Counted from the stretch's first letter, positions 48,669-57,021 are shown. The stretch is DNA of 64,000 nt from Candidatus Binatia bacterium (GCA_022820725.1 JAJEFA010000011.1:158367-222366); one strand, 5' to 3'. Notes: generated from the sequence alone by a model not told the origin. Numbers and translations: made by a program.

Positions 48669-49376
48669 ATGACGAAAAAAGTCTGCATTGTCACCGGCGT
48701 TGGACAAGGAACCGGGCAGGGGGTTGTCCGTCGGTTCGCCAAGGGTGGCTACCGGGTTGCCATGCTGGCCCGCAATACGGAACGCCTCACCCAATTTGAG
48801 CGGGAGATTGCCGAAACCACGGCATATCCGTGTGACATCAGCAATGAAGCCGAGGTGAACGCCACGGTTACGGCCATTGCCGAGCAACTCGGATCCCCGA
48901 CCGTCCTGATTCATAACGCCGTCAGTTTTGATGCGATCTTTGGCACCTTCCTGGAGATTGACCCTGCGGCTCTTCAGCACAACTTTCAGGTCAACGCCAT
49001 GGGGCTGCTGTATATGGCTCGGGCGGTGACACCGCATATGCTCGAAGCCGGGCAAGGCGCGATCATGGTGACGGGCAATACGGCGTCGAGACGGGGCCGC
49101 CCGCAATTTGCTGCCTTTGCGCCCACCAAAACCGCTCAGCGGATTCTTGCCGAATCCATCGCCCGTACCCTCGGCCCGCAAGGCATCCACGTGTCTTTTC
49201 TGGTCATCGACGGTGGTATTGATATGCCGTTTGCCCGCGCTTTGCTCAAGGACAAACCGGACGACTTTTTCATTCAAACCTCGGCGATTGCCGACACCAT
49301 CTGGCACGTCGTCCACCAGGACTGCTCGGGCTGGACCTTTGAGCTTGATATCCGGCCGTTCGGGGAGGAATGGTAG
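48669..49376 (+). CDS. SDR-fold protein with Phe in place of the catalytic Tyr
   Basis: 235 residues. Cofactor motif TGVGQGTGQGV (an SDR glycine loop) and IHNAVSF at the NNAG position. The active-site block is GNTASRRGRPQFAAFAPTK: Phe150 occupies the Y-x3-K position while Lys154 is kept. The fold is otherwise complete, and the C-terminus is shorter than in classical SDRs. Such Y-to-F changes occur in a subgroup of bacterial SDR-like proteins. Catalysis by the standard mechanism is doubtful; a binding or non-standard reduction role is possible. Neighbours give no clue. Confidence 0.85.
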   Translation: MTKKVCIVTGVGQGTGQGVVRRFAKGGYRVAMLARNTERLTQFEREIAETTAYPCDISNEAEVNATVTAIAEQLGSPTVLIHNAVSFDAIFGTFLEIDPAALQHNFQVNAMGLLYMARAVTPHMLEAGQGAIMVTGNTASRRGRPQFAAFAPTKTAQRILAESIARTLGPQGIHVSFLVIDGGIDMPFARALLKDKPDDFFIQTSAIADTIWHVVHQDCSGWTFELDIRPFGEEW

Positions 49377-49402
49377 GCCGGCAATCCAGACAAGAGAGGC
49401 GG

Positions 49403-49696
49403 TTACATCGCCAGATAGGTATTGATCGCCCTCTTGCCGTCCACGACAAGAGCAATATCAACGCTCTCGATTGCCGGTTGTGTCGTCAGTTCCAAGGTTG
49501 TTCGAACATCGTTCACGGCGTGCTCGGTGACATCGGCGATAACGTAGAGTTTCCGCTTCCCGAGATCGGCCAGGGTATGGATGATAGTCACACCGGGAAA
49601 GGGGTTCATGAGCCGTTCCTGGACGACTTGGGCCGCGGCTCTATTCTCTGTATGATTCGCTCCTGCGCGCCATGTGATGGTAATTAACACGTTCAT
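49403..49696 (-). CDS. Small ferredoxin-like-fold protein of unknown function
   Basis: 97 residues (MNVLITITWRAGANHTENRA, then LADLGKRKLYVIADVTEHAV and ESVDIALVVDGKRAINTYLA). The alternating strand-helix pattern and size suggest a dimeric alpha/beta (ferredoxin-like) protein, like small DUF3303/stress-barrel types, but I cannot assign a family. GGGAGG precedes ATG 49696, supporting translation. It is convergent with the SDR and divergent from the first Rieske gene of the large cluster. Confidence 0.6.
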   Translation of the reverse strand: MNVLITITWRAGANHTENRAAAQVVQERLMNPFPGVTIIHTLADLGKRKLYVIADVTEHAVNDVRTTLELTTQPAIESVDIALVVDGKRAINTYLAM

Positions 49697-49957
49697 ATAC
49701 GCCTCCCGTGTGAAAGAGTGCTTGCTTATGGCCTGCTTGTTGTACTGCTTTTTGACGAGGCTGCAAACCGTCCCTTCTGACGCAGAACCGACTGAAAGGC
49801 CTGTCCGATATTTCGTCTGAGACAGGCCGGCGCGGAGAACCACTCACACCGGGTATTTGCTCAGCGCGGTATTGTCCTCTCTCCAGGAGTGGTATGAGAG
49901 TGGACAGGGGACAGAATTGGTAATCGCATACGCGAGAGAAAGGGGATTTCTCTTGAT

Positions 49958-51193
49958 ATGACTACACAGGCGCACAATAGGGACTCAGGCACGAACAGCA
50001 CAGTCTGGCACGAGGCTTATCCGGAACTCGGAACCGGGCCGATTCCGATTGAGCCGTGTATCTCAGCGGAATACTTCGAGTTGGAGCGAGAGCGTATCTA
50101 TAAGCAGACGTGGCTCAATGTGGGCCGTATTGAACAGCTGTATCGGCCGGGGGACTATTTTGTCAAAGACCTGCCCGTCTGTGACACGTCGGTCATTCTG
50201 ACGCGCGGCCGGGACGGAGCCCTGCATGCATTCCATAATATGTGTTCCCACCGAGGCAATAAGGTTGTCTGGGATCAGAAGGGGTCGTGTCAGCACTTTA
50301 CGTGTAAATTTCACGGCTGGAGCTATGGTCTCAACGGCGGCCTGAGATTCGTTCCAGATGAAGAGCGCTTTTGCGATCTCAAAAAAGACCGGCTCGGTCT
50401 CACTCCAATCCGGGTCGATGCGTGGGAAGGTTTTATTTTTATCAATCTCAACCCGACCCCCACGGAAACCCTTACCGAACATCTCGGCGAGCTTGGAGCC
50501 GGATTGGAGGGCTATCCGTTTGCGCAGTTGAAGACCTGCTATGCCTGGCATACGGAACTGAAGGCCAACTGGAAGGTGCTCAAGGACGCGTTTCACGAAG
50601 CCTATCATGTGCCCTTCTTACATAAGCGTTCCCTGCCCGATTCGTTTACCAGCCCGGACAATCCGTATGCCCATGCTTTTGCGTTTAAGCTGTATGCGCG
50701 CAACCACCGCATGTCCGTCTTTGGGAATCCCGGCCATCAACCGAGTCCGGTCGAACTCCTGGCCCATCGCTTCGGAGCGTCGATTGTCAGACGCGACTGG
50801 GAGATGGCTGACTTACCGCCGGGGGTGAATCCGACCCGGAGTCCGTTTTGGGCCTTCGACGCCAATATGATTTTTCCCAACTTCGATGTGTTCGTTTTTG
50901 ACGGTACTTACCTGACGCATCATTTCTGGCCGCTCGCGCCGGACCGGACCCTCTGGGAGGTCAAGACGTATTTCCCCGACGCCCGCAACGCCGCGCAGCG
51001 TTTTAGCCAGGAGTACAGCAAGGTATTGCTACGCGAGGCATTATTGGAGGATGCCAGTACCCTGGAAGCAACCCAATCCATGCTTGCCTCGGGCGCGAAA
51101 AAAGAATTCGTACTCCAGGACCAGGAACTCCTGGTCCGGCACGGACACAGAGTCATAGAGGATATGGTCGGTTTCTACCGAGCCAAGGCATAA
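49958..51193 (+). CDS. Rieske-type oxygenase alpha subunit (paralogue 1)
   Basis: 411 residues. Rieske motif HNMCSHRGNKVVWDQ (C96-x-H98) and TCKFHGWSYGLNG (C116-x2-H119). The iron site is in KDAFHEAYHVPFLHKRS with H217 and H222. YPELGTGPIPIEP at the N-terminus is shared with two paralogues (51341, 54923). It should hydroxylate or dealkylate an organic substrate, receiving electrons from a ferredoxin/reductase not in the window. Unlike the two paralogues, it is not followed by the ~108-residue partner. There is only AGAGAAAGGGG a little upstream of ATG 49958. Substrate unknown. Confidence 0.9.
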   Translation: MTTQAHNRDSGTNSTVWHEAYPELGTGPIPIEPCISAEYFELERERIYKQTWLNVGRIEQLYRPGDYFVKDLPVCDTSVILTRGRDGALHAFHNMCSHRGNKVVWDQKGSCQHFTCKFHGWSYGLNGGLRFVPDEERFCDLKKDRLGLTPIRVDAWEGFIFINLNPTPTETLTEHLGELGAGLEGYPFAQLKTCYAWHTELKANWKVLKDAFHEAYHVPFLHKRSLPDSFTSPDNPYAHAFAFKLYARNHRMSVFGNPGHQPSPVELLAHRFGASIVRRDWEMADLPPGVNPTRSPFWAFDANMIFPNFDVFVFDGTYLTHHFWPLAPDRTLWEVKTYFPDARNAAQRFSQEYSKVLLREALLEDASTLEATQSMLASGAKKEFVLQDQELLVRHGHRVIEDMVGFYRAKA

Positions 51194-51340
51194 ATACCGG
51201 CGGTGTGATATTGACCAAAAAGCCAGAACATGCTTTAGATTCGGGCTTCACCACGTCGTGTGTGTCCCGACCGGGTTCCCGGTCAACGAATATGGATATC
51301 GGACCATAGAATAGGAAAACCAACCCAGGGAGGCAATGGA

Positions 51341-52630
51341 ATGAGTGCAACACCAAACGGAACTCTGGCAAACGGCAACGGCTCGGCCGGCGGCTATAAG
51401 TGGCACAATAAATATCCTCATCTCGGGACCGGCCCGGTTCCGGCGGATGTGTTCACCTCGCAAGAGCAGTTTGAACTGGAGCGCGAGCGAATTTTCAAGA
51501 AAGTCTGGCTAAACGTCGGGCGGGTGGAACGGATTCCGAATCCGGGCGACTATTTTGTCCAGGATCTGGCCGTGTGTAATACCTCGGTGATTGTTGTCCG
51601 CGGCAAAGACGGCGCGGTGCGCGCTTTTCATAATATGTGCTCGCACCGGGGGAATAAAATCGCGTGGGATCAGGGCGGGACGTGCCAGAATTTCACCTGC
51701 AAGTTTCACGGCTGGAGCTATGGGCTGGACGGGCGGCTGAAGTTCGTGCCGGACGAAGAGAGCTTTTTCGATCTCAAGAAAGAGACCCTGGGAATGACGC
51801 CGGTGGCGGTGGATGTGTGGGAAGGTTTTATCTTCGTCAATGTCGATCCCAATCCGACCGAGACCCTACCGGAGTATCTGGGCGACCTGGCAACCGGACT
51901 GAAGGGCTACCCGTTTGGCGAATTTTCAACCACCAGTACCTCGTGGACCTCGGAGGTGAACGCCAACTGGAAAGTCATCAAGGATGCCTTTCAGGAAGTG
52001 TACCATATTGCCTTTTTGCACAAACGCTCCATCCCGGACTCGTTTACCAGCAAAAACAACCCCTACGCCCACAGCCTGGATGTCACCCTGTATCCGCGGC
52101 ATGGCAGTATGTCGCTGTTCGGCAGCGCAGACTACAAACCGAGTCCGGTAGCCAAACTGGCGGCCCAGCATGGGGAGATTGTCATCCGTAGCGATTTCTC
52201 GATGGACGGTCTGCCGGCAGGGGTAAATCCGCTACGGAGCGAAGCCTGGTCGCTGGACCTGAACGTCATCTTCCCGGCGTTCTTTGTTGATGTTTCTCAG
52301 GGATCGTATTTTACCCATCAGTTCATGCCGATTGGCGTGGATAAGACGCTGTGGACCTCGACCCAGTATTACACCCAGGCGACCACGCCGGGGCGGCGTT
52401 TCAGCCAGGAATACGGCAACGTGATGTTCCGCGATATTATCATGGAAGATGGCCGGACCTTTGAAGAAACCCAGTCCGTGCTCTCGTCCGGGGCGAAAAA
52501 AGAGTTTTATCTGCATGACGAAGAGATTCTTATCCGCCACAGCCATCACGTCATTGACAAGATGCTCAAGGGGCAACCCGTCGATGCGGCGTTTGCTGCC
52601 AATGGAAAGGAGGCGGCTTCCCATGCCTGA
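51341..52630 (+). CDS. Rieske-type oxygenase alpha subunit (paralogue 2)
   Basis: 429 residues. N-terminal low-complexity SATPNGTLANGNGSAGG, then KYPHLGTGPVP. Rieske motif HNMCSHRGNKIAWDQ and TCKFHGWSYGLDG; iron site KDAFQEVYHIAFLHKRS with the H-x4-H pair. It diverges from paralogues 1 and 3 in its C-terminal half (TSTQYYTQATTPGRRFSQEY). GGGAGGCAATGG precedes ATG 51341; an upstream in-frame ATG at 51260 lies in a non-conserved stretch. The last 8 bases overlap the start of the 108-residue gene, so the two are made together. Confidence 0.9.
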   Translation: MSATPNGTLANGNGSAGGYKWHNKYPHLGTGPVPADVFTSQEQFELERERIFKKVWLNVGRVERIPNPGDYFVQDLAVCNTSVIVVRGKDGAVRAFHNMCSHRGNKIAWDQGGTCQNFTCKFHGWSYGLDGRLKFVPDEESFFDLKKETLGMTPVAVDVWEGFIFVNVDPNPTETLPEYLGDLATGLKGYPFGEFSTTSTSWTSEVNANWKVIKDAFQEVYHIAFLHKRSIPDSFTSKNNPYAHSLDVTLYPRHGSMSLFGSADYKPSPVAKLAAQHGEIVIRSDFSMDGLPAGVNPLRSEAWSLDLNVIFPAFFVDVSQGSYFTHQFMPIGVDKTLWTSTQYYTQATTPGRRFSQEYGNVMFRDIIMEDGRTFEETQSVLSSGAKKEFYLHDEEILIRHSHHVIDKMLKGQPVDAAFAANGKEAASHA

Positions 52631-52949
52631 GACACGCTTACCCGAGCAGTTCCGGGATTTGGAACAATGGATGGCTTGGTCGTTGGAAACCGAAGGCGAG
52701 CGGAGCGACCACCGTCAGGCCAGCGCCATGGAAGACATCACCGCCTTTTATGAGGCCATGCTGGCGCGCATGGACGAGGTGCTGCCCTATTTGGAGCAGT
52801 TCAACCTGGAAGAACTCCCGGACGACGCTCGGCATCTGTTTTACCTGACGCTGTCCCTGGCGGAAGTGGCGCCTGCGGTCGAGCAGTTCGGCCAACCTAG
52901 CGTGGTGGACGGCTACGACATCAAACGCTTTGTCGCCACCCACAGATAA
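52623..52949 (+). CDS. Conserved 108-residue partner of Rieske oxygenase (copy 1)
   Basis: 108 residues, all-helical in appearance: LPEQFRDLEQWMAWSLETEG, ASAMEDITAFYEAMLARMDE, YLEQFNLEELPDDARHLFYL, TLSLAEVAPAVEQFGQP and YDIKRFVATHR. No metal motif, signal or membrane segment. It starts inside the end of the Rieske alpha gene (8-base overlap) with AAAGGAGG upstream, so it is translationally coupled. A clear homologue follows Rieske paralogue 3 at 56189. It is unlike SnoaL-type beta subunits. I do not recognise a named family. A small subunit or assembly factor of this Rieske subgroup is the best inference. Confidence 0.8.
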   Translation: MPETRLPEQFRDLEQWMAWSLETEGERSDHRQASAMEDITAFYEAMLARMDEVLPYLEQFNLEELPDDARHLFYLTLSLAEVAPAVEQFGQPSVVDGYDIKRFVATHR

Positions 52950-52994
52950 GACACGCGGCAGCCGTAACAGGACCCCGCACGCCAGGAGGGAGCC

Positions 52995-54095
52995 ATGAAA
53001 GTCGGTGTTGATATTATTCATCAGAACCTGGGCCGGCCGCAGCCCGACCACGAAGTGTATCGGGAGGAACAACGCTTAGCCGACCTGGTTGAACCCCTGG
53101 GGTTTGATTCGTTGTGGAGCGTTGAGCATCACTTCGATGATTACACCATGGTTCCTGATGTACTCCAATACCTGACTTTTATGGCCGCCCGGACCACGCG
53201 TATCCAGCTTGGCAGCGCGGTCGTGGTGTTGCCGTGGCACGACCCGGTGCGCGTCGCCGAGCAAATCGCCATGCTCGATATTCAGTCCGGCGGTCGGCTG
53301 CTGCTCGGCTTTGGTCGGGGGGCCGCACAGATCGAATACGATGGTTTTCGCGTGGCTATGGATACGTCGCGGGCGCGTTTTACCGAGGCCGCCGAGGTGG
53401 TGACCAAAGCCCTGATGAACGAACGCTTCTCGCATACCGGTGAGTTTTTTCAGATTCCCGAAATGAGCATCCGCCCGCAGCCCTATACCGACTTTACGGG
53501 CCGGATGTATGGAGCGGCCATCAGTCCCGAGTCGGCCGAGATTATGGCCAGGCTCGGTTTCGGGGTGTTGGTGATTCCGCAGCGCGACTGGGACACCACT
53601 GCCGAAGAGCTGGAACGCTATAATGACATTTGTCGGAGCCTGGGCAAGGAGCCGGTCAAGCCTATTGTCGGCTGCTTTGTCTATGTTGACGATACCGAGG
53701 CCAAGGCCATGGACGGCGCCCGTAAGTATATGGGGGCCTATTGGCAGTCGGCGGATGAGCACTACCGTTTTTCGCACGGCGCGCACGCCGGCGTGAAAGG
53801 CTACGAATACTACGACAAAATGGGTCAGGCCAGCAAACAGATGGGGCCGCAGGCGGTCAACGATTATTTCATCAGTTTTCAGTGCGTGGGCACGCCCGAG
53901 ATGTGTTTGGAGCAGGTCGAGTTCATCAAGCGCAAGGTCGATACCGAACACTTCATCGGCATCTTCAAATACGGCGGGATGCCTATACAGCGGGCGGAAG
54001 AAAATCTGCGACGCTTCGCCGCAGACGTGATGCCGGGATTGCACCGGGAAGACTTTCGCGTCCACGCCGAGCCCGCTGCGGCCGTCGCCGATTAA
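52995..54095 (+). CDS. LLM-class (luciferase-like) monooxygenase
   Basis: 366 residues. Luciferase-like pattern LVEPLGFDSLWSVEHHFDDY, TTRIQLGSAVVVLPWHDPVR, VAEQIAMLDIQSGGRLLLGF, GRGAAQIEYDGF and a C-terminal FSFQC-like region (YFISFQCVGTPEMCLEQVEF). It has the long form closer to the LuxA-like/alkanal group than the F420 short form. CAGGAGGGAG precedes ATG 52995, 45 bases after the partner gene, so it is probably in the Rieske operon. It ends at a strong rho-independent terminator. Substrate unknown. Confidence 0.88.
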   Translation: MKVGVDIIHQNLGRPQPDHEVYREEQRLADLVEPLGFDSLWSVEHHFDDYTMVPDVLQYLTFMAARTTRIQLGSAVVVLPWHDPVRVAEQIAMLDIQSGGRLLLGFGRGAAQIEYDGFRVAMDTSRARFTEAAEVVTKALMNERFSHTGEFFQIPEMSIRPQPYTDFTGRMYGAAISPESAEIMARLGFGVLVIPQRDWDTTAEELERYNDICRSLGKEPVKPIVGCFVYVDDTEAKAMDGARKYMGAYWQSADEHYRFSHGAHAGVKGYEYYDKMGQASKQMGPQAVNDYFISFQCVGTPEMCLEQVEFIKRKVDTEHFIGIFKYGGMPIQRAEENLRRFAADVMPGLHREDFRVHAEPAAAVAD

Positions 54096-54126
54096 GGCCG
54101 ACCTTTCAGTCTGACCTTGATTTGAG

Positions 54127-54154
54127 GAGGGGCATGAGTTGCCCCTCTTTTTTT
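54127..54154 (+). terminator. Rho-independent terminator
   Basis: Stem GAGGGGCA (54127-54134) with TGCCCCTC (54140-54147), loop TGAGT, then seven T (54148-54154). It ends the Rieske 1-Rieske 2-partner-luciferase-like transcript. Confidence 0.9.
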
Positions 54155-54186
54155 ATGACGAGGGGATATGGGAGGAATAATAGTAG

Positions 54187-54774
54187 ATGCGTGATCGAGT
54201 GAGAGTCTATCGGAAAATTTGGAGTCGTATCGAGAATCTCTACTTTGATGGATATTTGTTTTACGAGCGCACACTTCAGGCGGCATTATATGCGGAATTG
54301 CGCAACACCCTGCCGGACGTTCATGTCATCGCTGAGCCAGTATGGAAAGTAGGCGACCAAAAGGACGGGATGAGGCCCGATCTCGTCATAGTGGAAAAGG
54401 GGCAAATTACCGATATCTTTGAACTCAAATTTTGGAATGCCGATTTGCGTAAATCGGAGGTGCGGAAGGATATCGAGCATTTACTTCTATACGGAGTCAA
54501 TGAAAAAAAGTACCCGGTACGCCTGCACCCAAACACAGGAGAAGAATGGGAGGAACTGCCAGTGCCGGATAGCTGTCGCCTGCACTTCGTTGTGGTGGCA
54601 ATGCACGGGAACGATGCCCTGTGTCCGAAATCCCTGAGGGGAGTGGTGAGAGCCCTGAAGGAAGAGACTCCGGCACTGAGAGAGAATACGAGAGTGTTGA
54701 GTCACTGGTTTGGACGGCTCGGAGGTGACACCGACGAGAGGAGAAAATGGTCCATTGAGGTTGGTATCCGATAA
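54187..54774 (+). CDS. PD-(D/E)XK nuclease-superfamily-like protein
   Basis: 195 residues. The segment VGDQKDGMRPDLVIVEKGQI followed by TDIFELKFWNADLRK fits the core P-D ... E-x-K of PD-(D/E)XK proteins; an N-terminal helix with a Glu (YERTLQAALYAELRN) would supply the first acidic residue. Such proteins are often defence or repair nucleases, but I cannot name a family. It is clearly AT-richer than its neighbours and stands alone between a terminator and a truncated repeat of a Rieske partner gene, which suggests recent insertion. GGGAGG is 12 bases upstream of ATG 54187. Confidence 0.65.
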   Translation: MRDRVRVYRKIWSRIENLYFDGYLFYERTLQAALYAELRNTLPDVHVIAEPVWKVGDQKDGMRPDLVIVEKGQITDIFELKFWNADLRKSEVRKDIEHLLLYGVNEKKYPVRLHPNTGEEWEELPVPDSCRLHFVVVAMHGNDALCPKSLRGVVRALKEETPALRENTRVLSHWFGRLGGDTDERRKWSIEVGIR

Positions 54775-54832
54775 GTCGTTCCAGTGGACCACCTGATACC
54801 GACAGAGGACAGGCTGCATCATCTCTGGATAC

Positions 54833-54886
54833 CAGCCTTGAGAGGATGATAGGTTTGACCCGTTTCGATTTGTTCCACAACATCAA
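54833..54886 (+). pseudogene. 54-base relic of the 108-residue Rieske-partner gene (3' end)
   Basis: The stretch aligns without gaps to 56459-56512, the 3' end of the partner gene behind Rieske paralogue 3, with five mismatches and a 33-base identical run (54854-54886 and 56480-56512). In frame it reads DDRFDPFRFVPQHQ, preceded by a stop. It marks where a partner gene once ended, or a recombination junction, just upstream of Rieske paralogue 3. Confidence 0.75.
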
Positions 54887-54922
54887 CGACGAGAAGAGCC
54901 GAACCGCTAAAGGGAGGAAGCA

Positions 54923-56176
54923 GTGAAGGACAGGCAGCCGACCGGCGCTGGAGGGCATGCGGCTCCTGACCAGAGCAACGACCGCTGGAATGACAAGTAT
55001 CCGCATCTCGGGACTGCCCCGATTCCCATCGAGCCCTACATCTCTCGTGAGTATTTTGCCTTAGAGCGAGAACGGATCTTTCGGAAAGTCTGGCTGAACG
55101 TCGGCCGGATTGAACACATTCCGAACCCCGGCGATTATATCGTCGTCGCGCTGCCGGTATGCCAGACCTCGGTCGTGGTCGTTCGTGGGAAGGACGGTCA
55201 GCTCCATGCCTTTCATAATATGTGTTCCCACCGGGGGAATAAAATCGTCTGGGATCAGGGTGGCTCGTGTCGGAACTTTACGTGTAAATTCCACGGCTGG
55301 AGCTATGGGCTCGACGGCGGCCTGAGATTCGTTCCGGATGAAGAGCGCTTTTACGATCTCAAAAAAGACCGGCTCGGCCTGACCCCTGTGGCCGTAGACA
55401 CTTGGGCTGGCTTCATCTTCATTCATCTTGACCCGAACCCGACCGAAACGCTGCGGGCCTACCTGGCGGAGGTTGTGCCTGGGCTGGAAGGCTACCCATT
55501 CTCTGAGCTTTCGGCGACGCGCTTCTGTTGGCGAACGGAGATCAAAGCCAACTGGAAAATCGCCCAAGACGCCTTTCAAGAGGGCTATCACCTCCCGGTG
55601 CGCCATAAGGCATCGGCGGCAGACGCCTTTACGAGCGGAACCAACCCGCATTGCCACTTCCTGAGTCTGGACCTTTACGAACGACATCGCCGCACCTCGT
55701 CGTACGGCAACCTGAACTATCAACCGACTCCGGTAGCGGGCATGGCCTATCAGTTTGGGAGTTCCGTAGTGGTTGATCGCGATATTGCTCTGGATAATCT
55801 GCCTGCCGGGGTCAATCCTACCCGACGGTCGGACTGGTCCATTGATACTTTTTGGATCTTCCCGAATTTCTCCATTTTCCCGAGCAATGGGACCTATCTG
55901 ACCCACCACTTCTGGCCGATTACCGAAGACCGGACGATATGGGAAACGCATACCTATTTCCCCAATGCGGAAAACGCGGGTCAGAAATTCAGTCAAGAGT
56001 ACAGCAAGGTCTTGCTCCGCGACATCCTTATGGAAGACGGTACAACGCTCGAACACATACAGGACATGTTGGCCTCGGGCGCCAAAACCCATATGCCGTT
56101 GCAGCATCAGGAAATCTGCGTTCGCCACGCCTATCGCGTGGTGGAGGATTATGTTGGGTTCTATGCCGGACGGTAA
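54923..56176 (+). CDS. Rieske-type oxygenase alpha subunit (paralogue 3)
   Basis: 417 residues. KYPHLGTAPIPIEPYIS at the N-terminus, Rieske motif HNMCSHRGNKIVWDQ and TCKFHGWSYGLDG, and iron site AQDAFQEGYHLPVRHKAS with H-x4-H. It is very close to paralogue 1 over the Rieske domain (the RFVPDEERF.DLKKDRLGLTP block is almost identical at DNA level too). GTG 54923 with AAAGGGAGGAAG upstream. The 108-residue partner follows after 12 bases. It heads an operon with the partner, a VOC protein and an HpaB-type enzyme. Substrate unknown. Confidence 0.9.
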   Translation: MKDRQPTGAGGHAAPDQSNDRWNDKYPHLGTAPIPIEPYISREYFALERERIFRKVWLNVGRIEHIPNPGDYIVVALPVCQTSVVVVRGKDGQLHAFHNMCSHRGNKIVWDQGGSCRNFTCKFHGWSYGLDGGLRFVPDEERFYDLKKDRLGLTPVAVDTWAGFIFIHLDPNPTETLRAYLAEVVPGLEGYPFSELSATRFCWRTEIKANWKIAQDAFQEGYHLPVRHKASAADAFTSGTNPHCHFLSLDLYERHRRTSSYGNLNYQPTPVAGMAYQFGSSVVVDRDIALDNLPAGVNPTRRSDWSIDTFWIFPNFSIFPSNGTYLTHHFWPITEDRTIWETHTYFPNAENAGQKFSQEYSKVLLRDILMEDGTTLEHIQDMLASGAKTHMPLQHQEICVRHAYRVVEDYVGFYAGR

Positions 56177-56188
56177 CGGAGCATAACG

Positions 56189-56515
56189 ATGGCGGAGAGC
56201 GGCTGGCCCGTAGCGTTCAGTGCACTTCAGCCTTTTCTCGACTGGGCGCTTGCCACCGAGGCCGAGCGGACGCAGAAACGTCAGACGAGCGAGATGGTGG
56301 ACATTCAAGCCTTTTACACTGCCATGCTGTCGCACCTGGAGGACATTCTTGTATACCTCAACCAATTCCCTCTGGAGCGCATGCCGCCCCATGCTCAGCA
56401 ACTTATGGATATGACCCTCTCGCTCGCCGAGATTGCGCCGGCGGTTGAGCTGTTTGGTCAGCCGCGAGAAGATGATACATTTGACCCGTTTCGATTTGTT
56501 CCACAACATCAATAA
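56189..56515 (+). CDS. Conserved 108-residue partner of Rieske oxygenase (copy 2)
   Basis: 108 residues, homologous to the protein at 52623 along its whole length: FLDWALATEAERTQKRQTSE, MVDIQAFYTAMLSHLEDILV, YLNQFPLERMPPHAQQLMDM, TLSLAEIAPAVELFGQP and FDPFRFVPQH. Conserved positions include W, TE-ER, DI-AFY-AML, YL-F-LE, TLSLAE-APAVE-FGQP and RF. GGAG lies upstream of ATG 56189. Same gene order (directly after a Rieske alpha gene) as copy 1. Its 3' end is repeated as a relic at 54833-54886. Function is unknown; a dedicated small subunit is inferred. Confidence 0.82.
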   Translation: MAESGWPVAFSALQPFLDWALATEAERTQKRQTSEMVDIQAFYTAMLSHLEDILVYLNQFPLERMPPHAQQLMDMTLSLAEIAPAVELFGQPREDDTFDPFRFVPQHQ

Positions 56516-56526
56516 AGGAGGTCGAT

Positions 56527-57021
56527 ATGATTCGCCCCGAACGGATTGCCCATGTTGTGATTAAGGTGCGCGACCTTGAACGCTCAAAGAAGTTCTACAC
56601 CGAGGTGTTGGGGATGCAGGTCATGAAAGACACGCCTGAGATTAAAGGAGTCTTTTTGGCCAATCATACCCGCGACCACCACGAGATTGCCCTCTTCCAG
56701 ATCGGTCCGGACGCCGAACTGCCCCGACCCGACCAGGCCGGGCTCGCCCATATTGCCTTTCGGTTGCGGAGCGAAGCGGAACTCAAAGCCGCCTATGAAG
56801 AACTCAAGGCGAAGGACGTGCCGGTGAACTTCACCGTAAACCACGGGATAACCAAGAGCGTCTACTTCCTCGACCCGGACGGCAACGAACTCGAAGTCTA
56901 CTGCGACAACCCCATAGAAGAATATGCGGGAATGCCCAACGCCTATCTGGGGACGGACAAGCTGGAATTCGCTCAGAACGAGCGTGGTCTGGCGGACATC
57001 ATTGCTTCGCTACGGCAGTAA
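56527..57021 (+). CDS. VOC-superfamily (glyoxalase/extradiol-dioxygenase-like) protein
   Basis: 164 residues, one VOC module pair. IAHVVIKVRDLERSKKFYTE supplies the first His, GLAHIAFRLRSEAELKAAYE the second, and DPDGNELEVYCDN the metal-binding Glu. This is the layout of single-domain extradiol dioxygenases and glyoxalases. In a cluster of Rieske and flavin oxygenases, an extradiol ring-cleavage role is plausible. AAAGGAGGTCG precedes ATG 56527, 11 bases after the partner gene, so it is in the same operon. Confidence 0.87.
   Translation: MIRPERIAHVVIKVRDLERSKKFYTEVLGMQVMKDTPEIKGVFLANHTRDHHEIALFQIGPDAELPRPDQAGLAHIAFRLRSEAELKAAYEELKAKDVPVNFTVNHGITKSVYFLDPDGNELEVYCDNPIEEYAGMPNAYLGTDKLEFAQNERGLADIIASLRQ

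Noticed and set aside
55061..56512. Reverse-strand open frame (483 codons) opposite Rieske paralogue 3 and its partner
   Set aside because: Same reason: antisense to well-supported genes with conserved motifs, no family similarity of its own.
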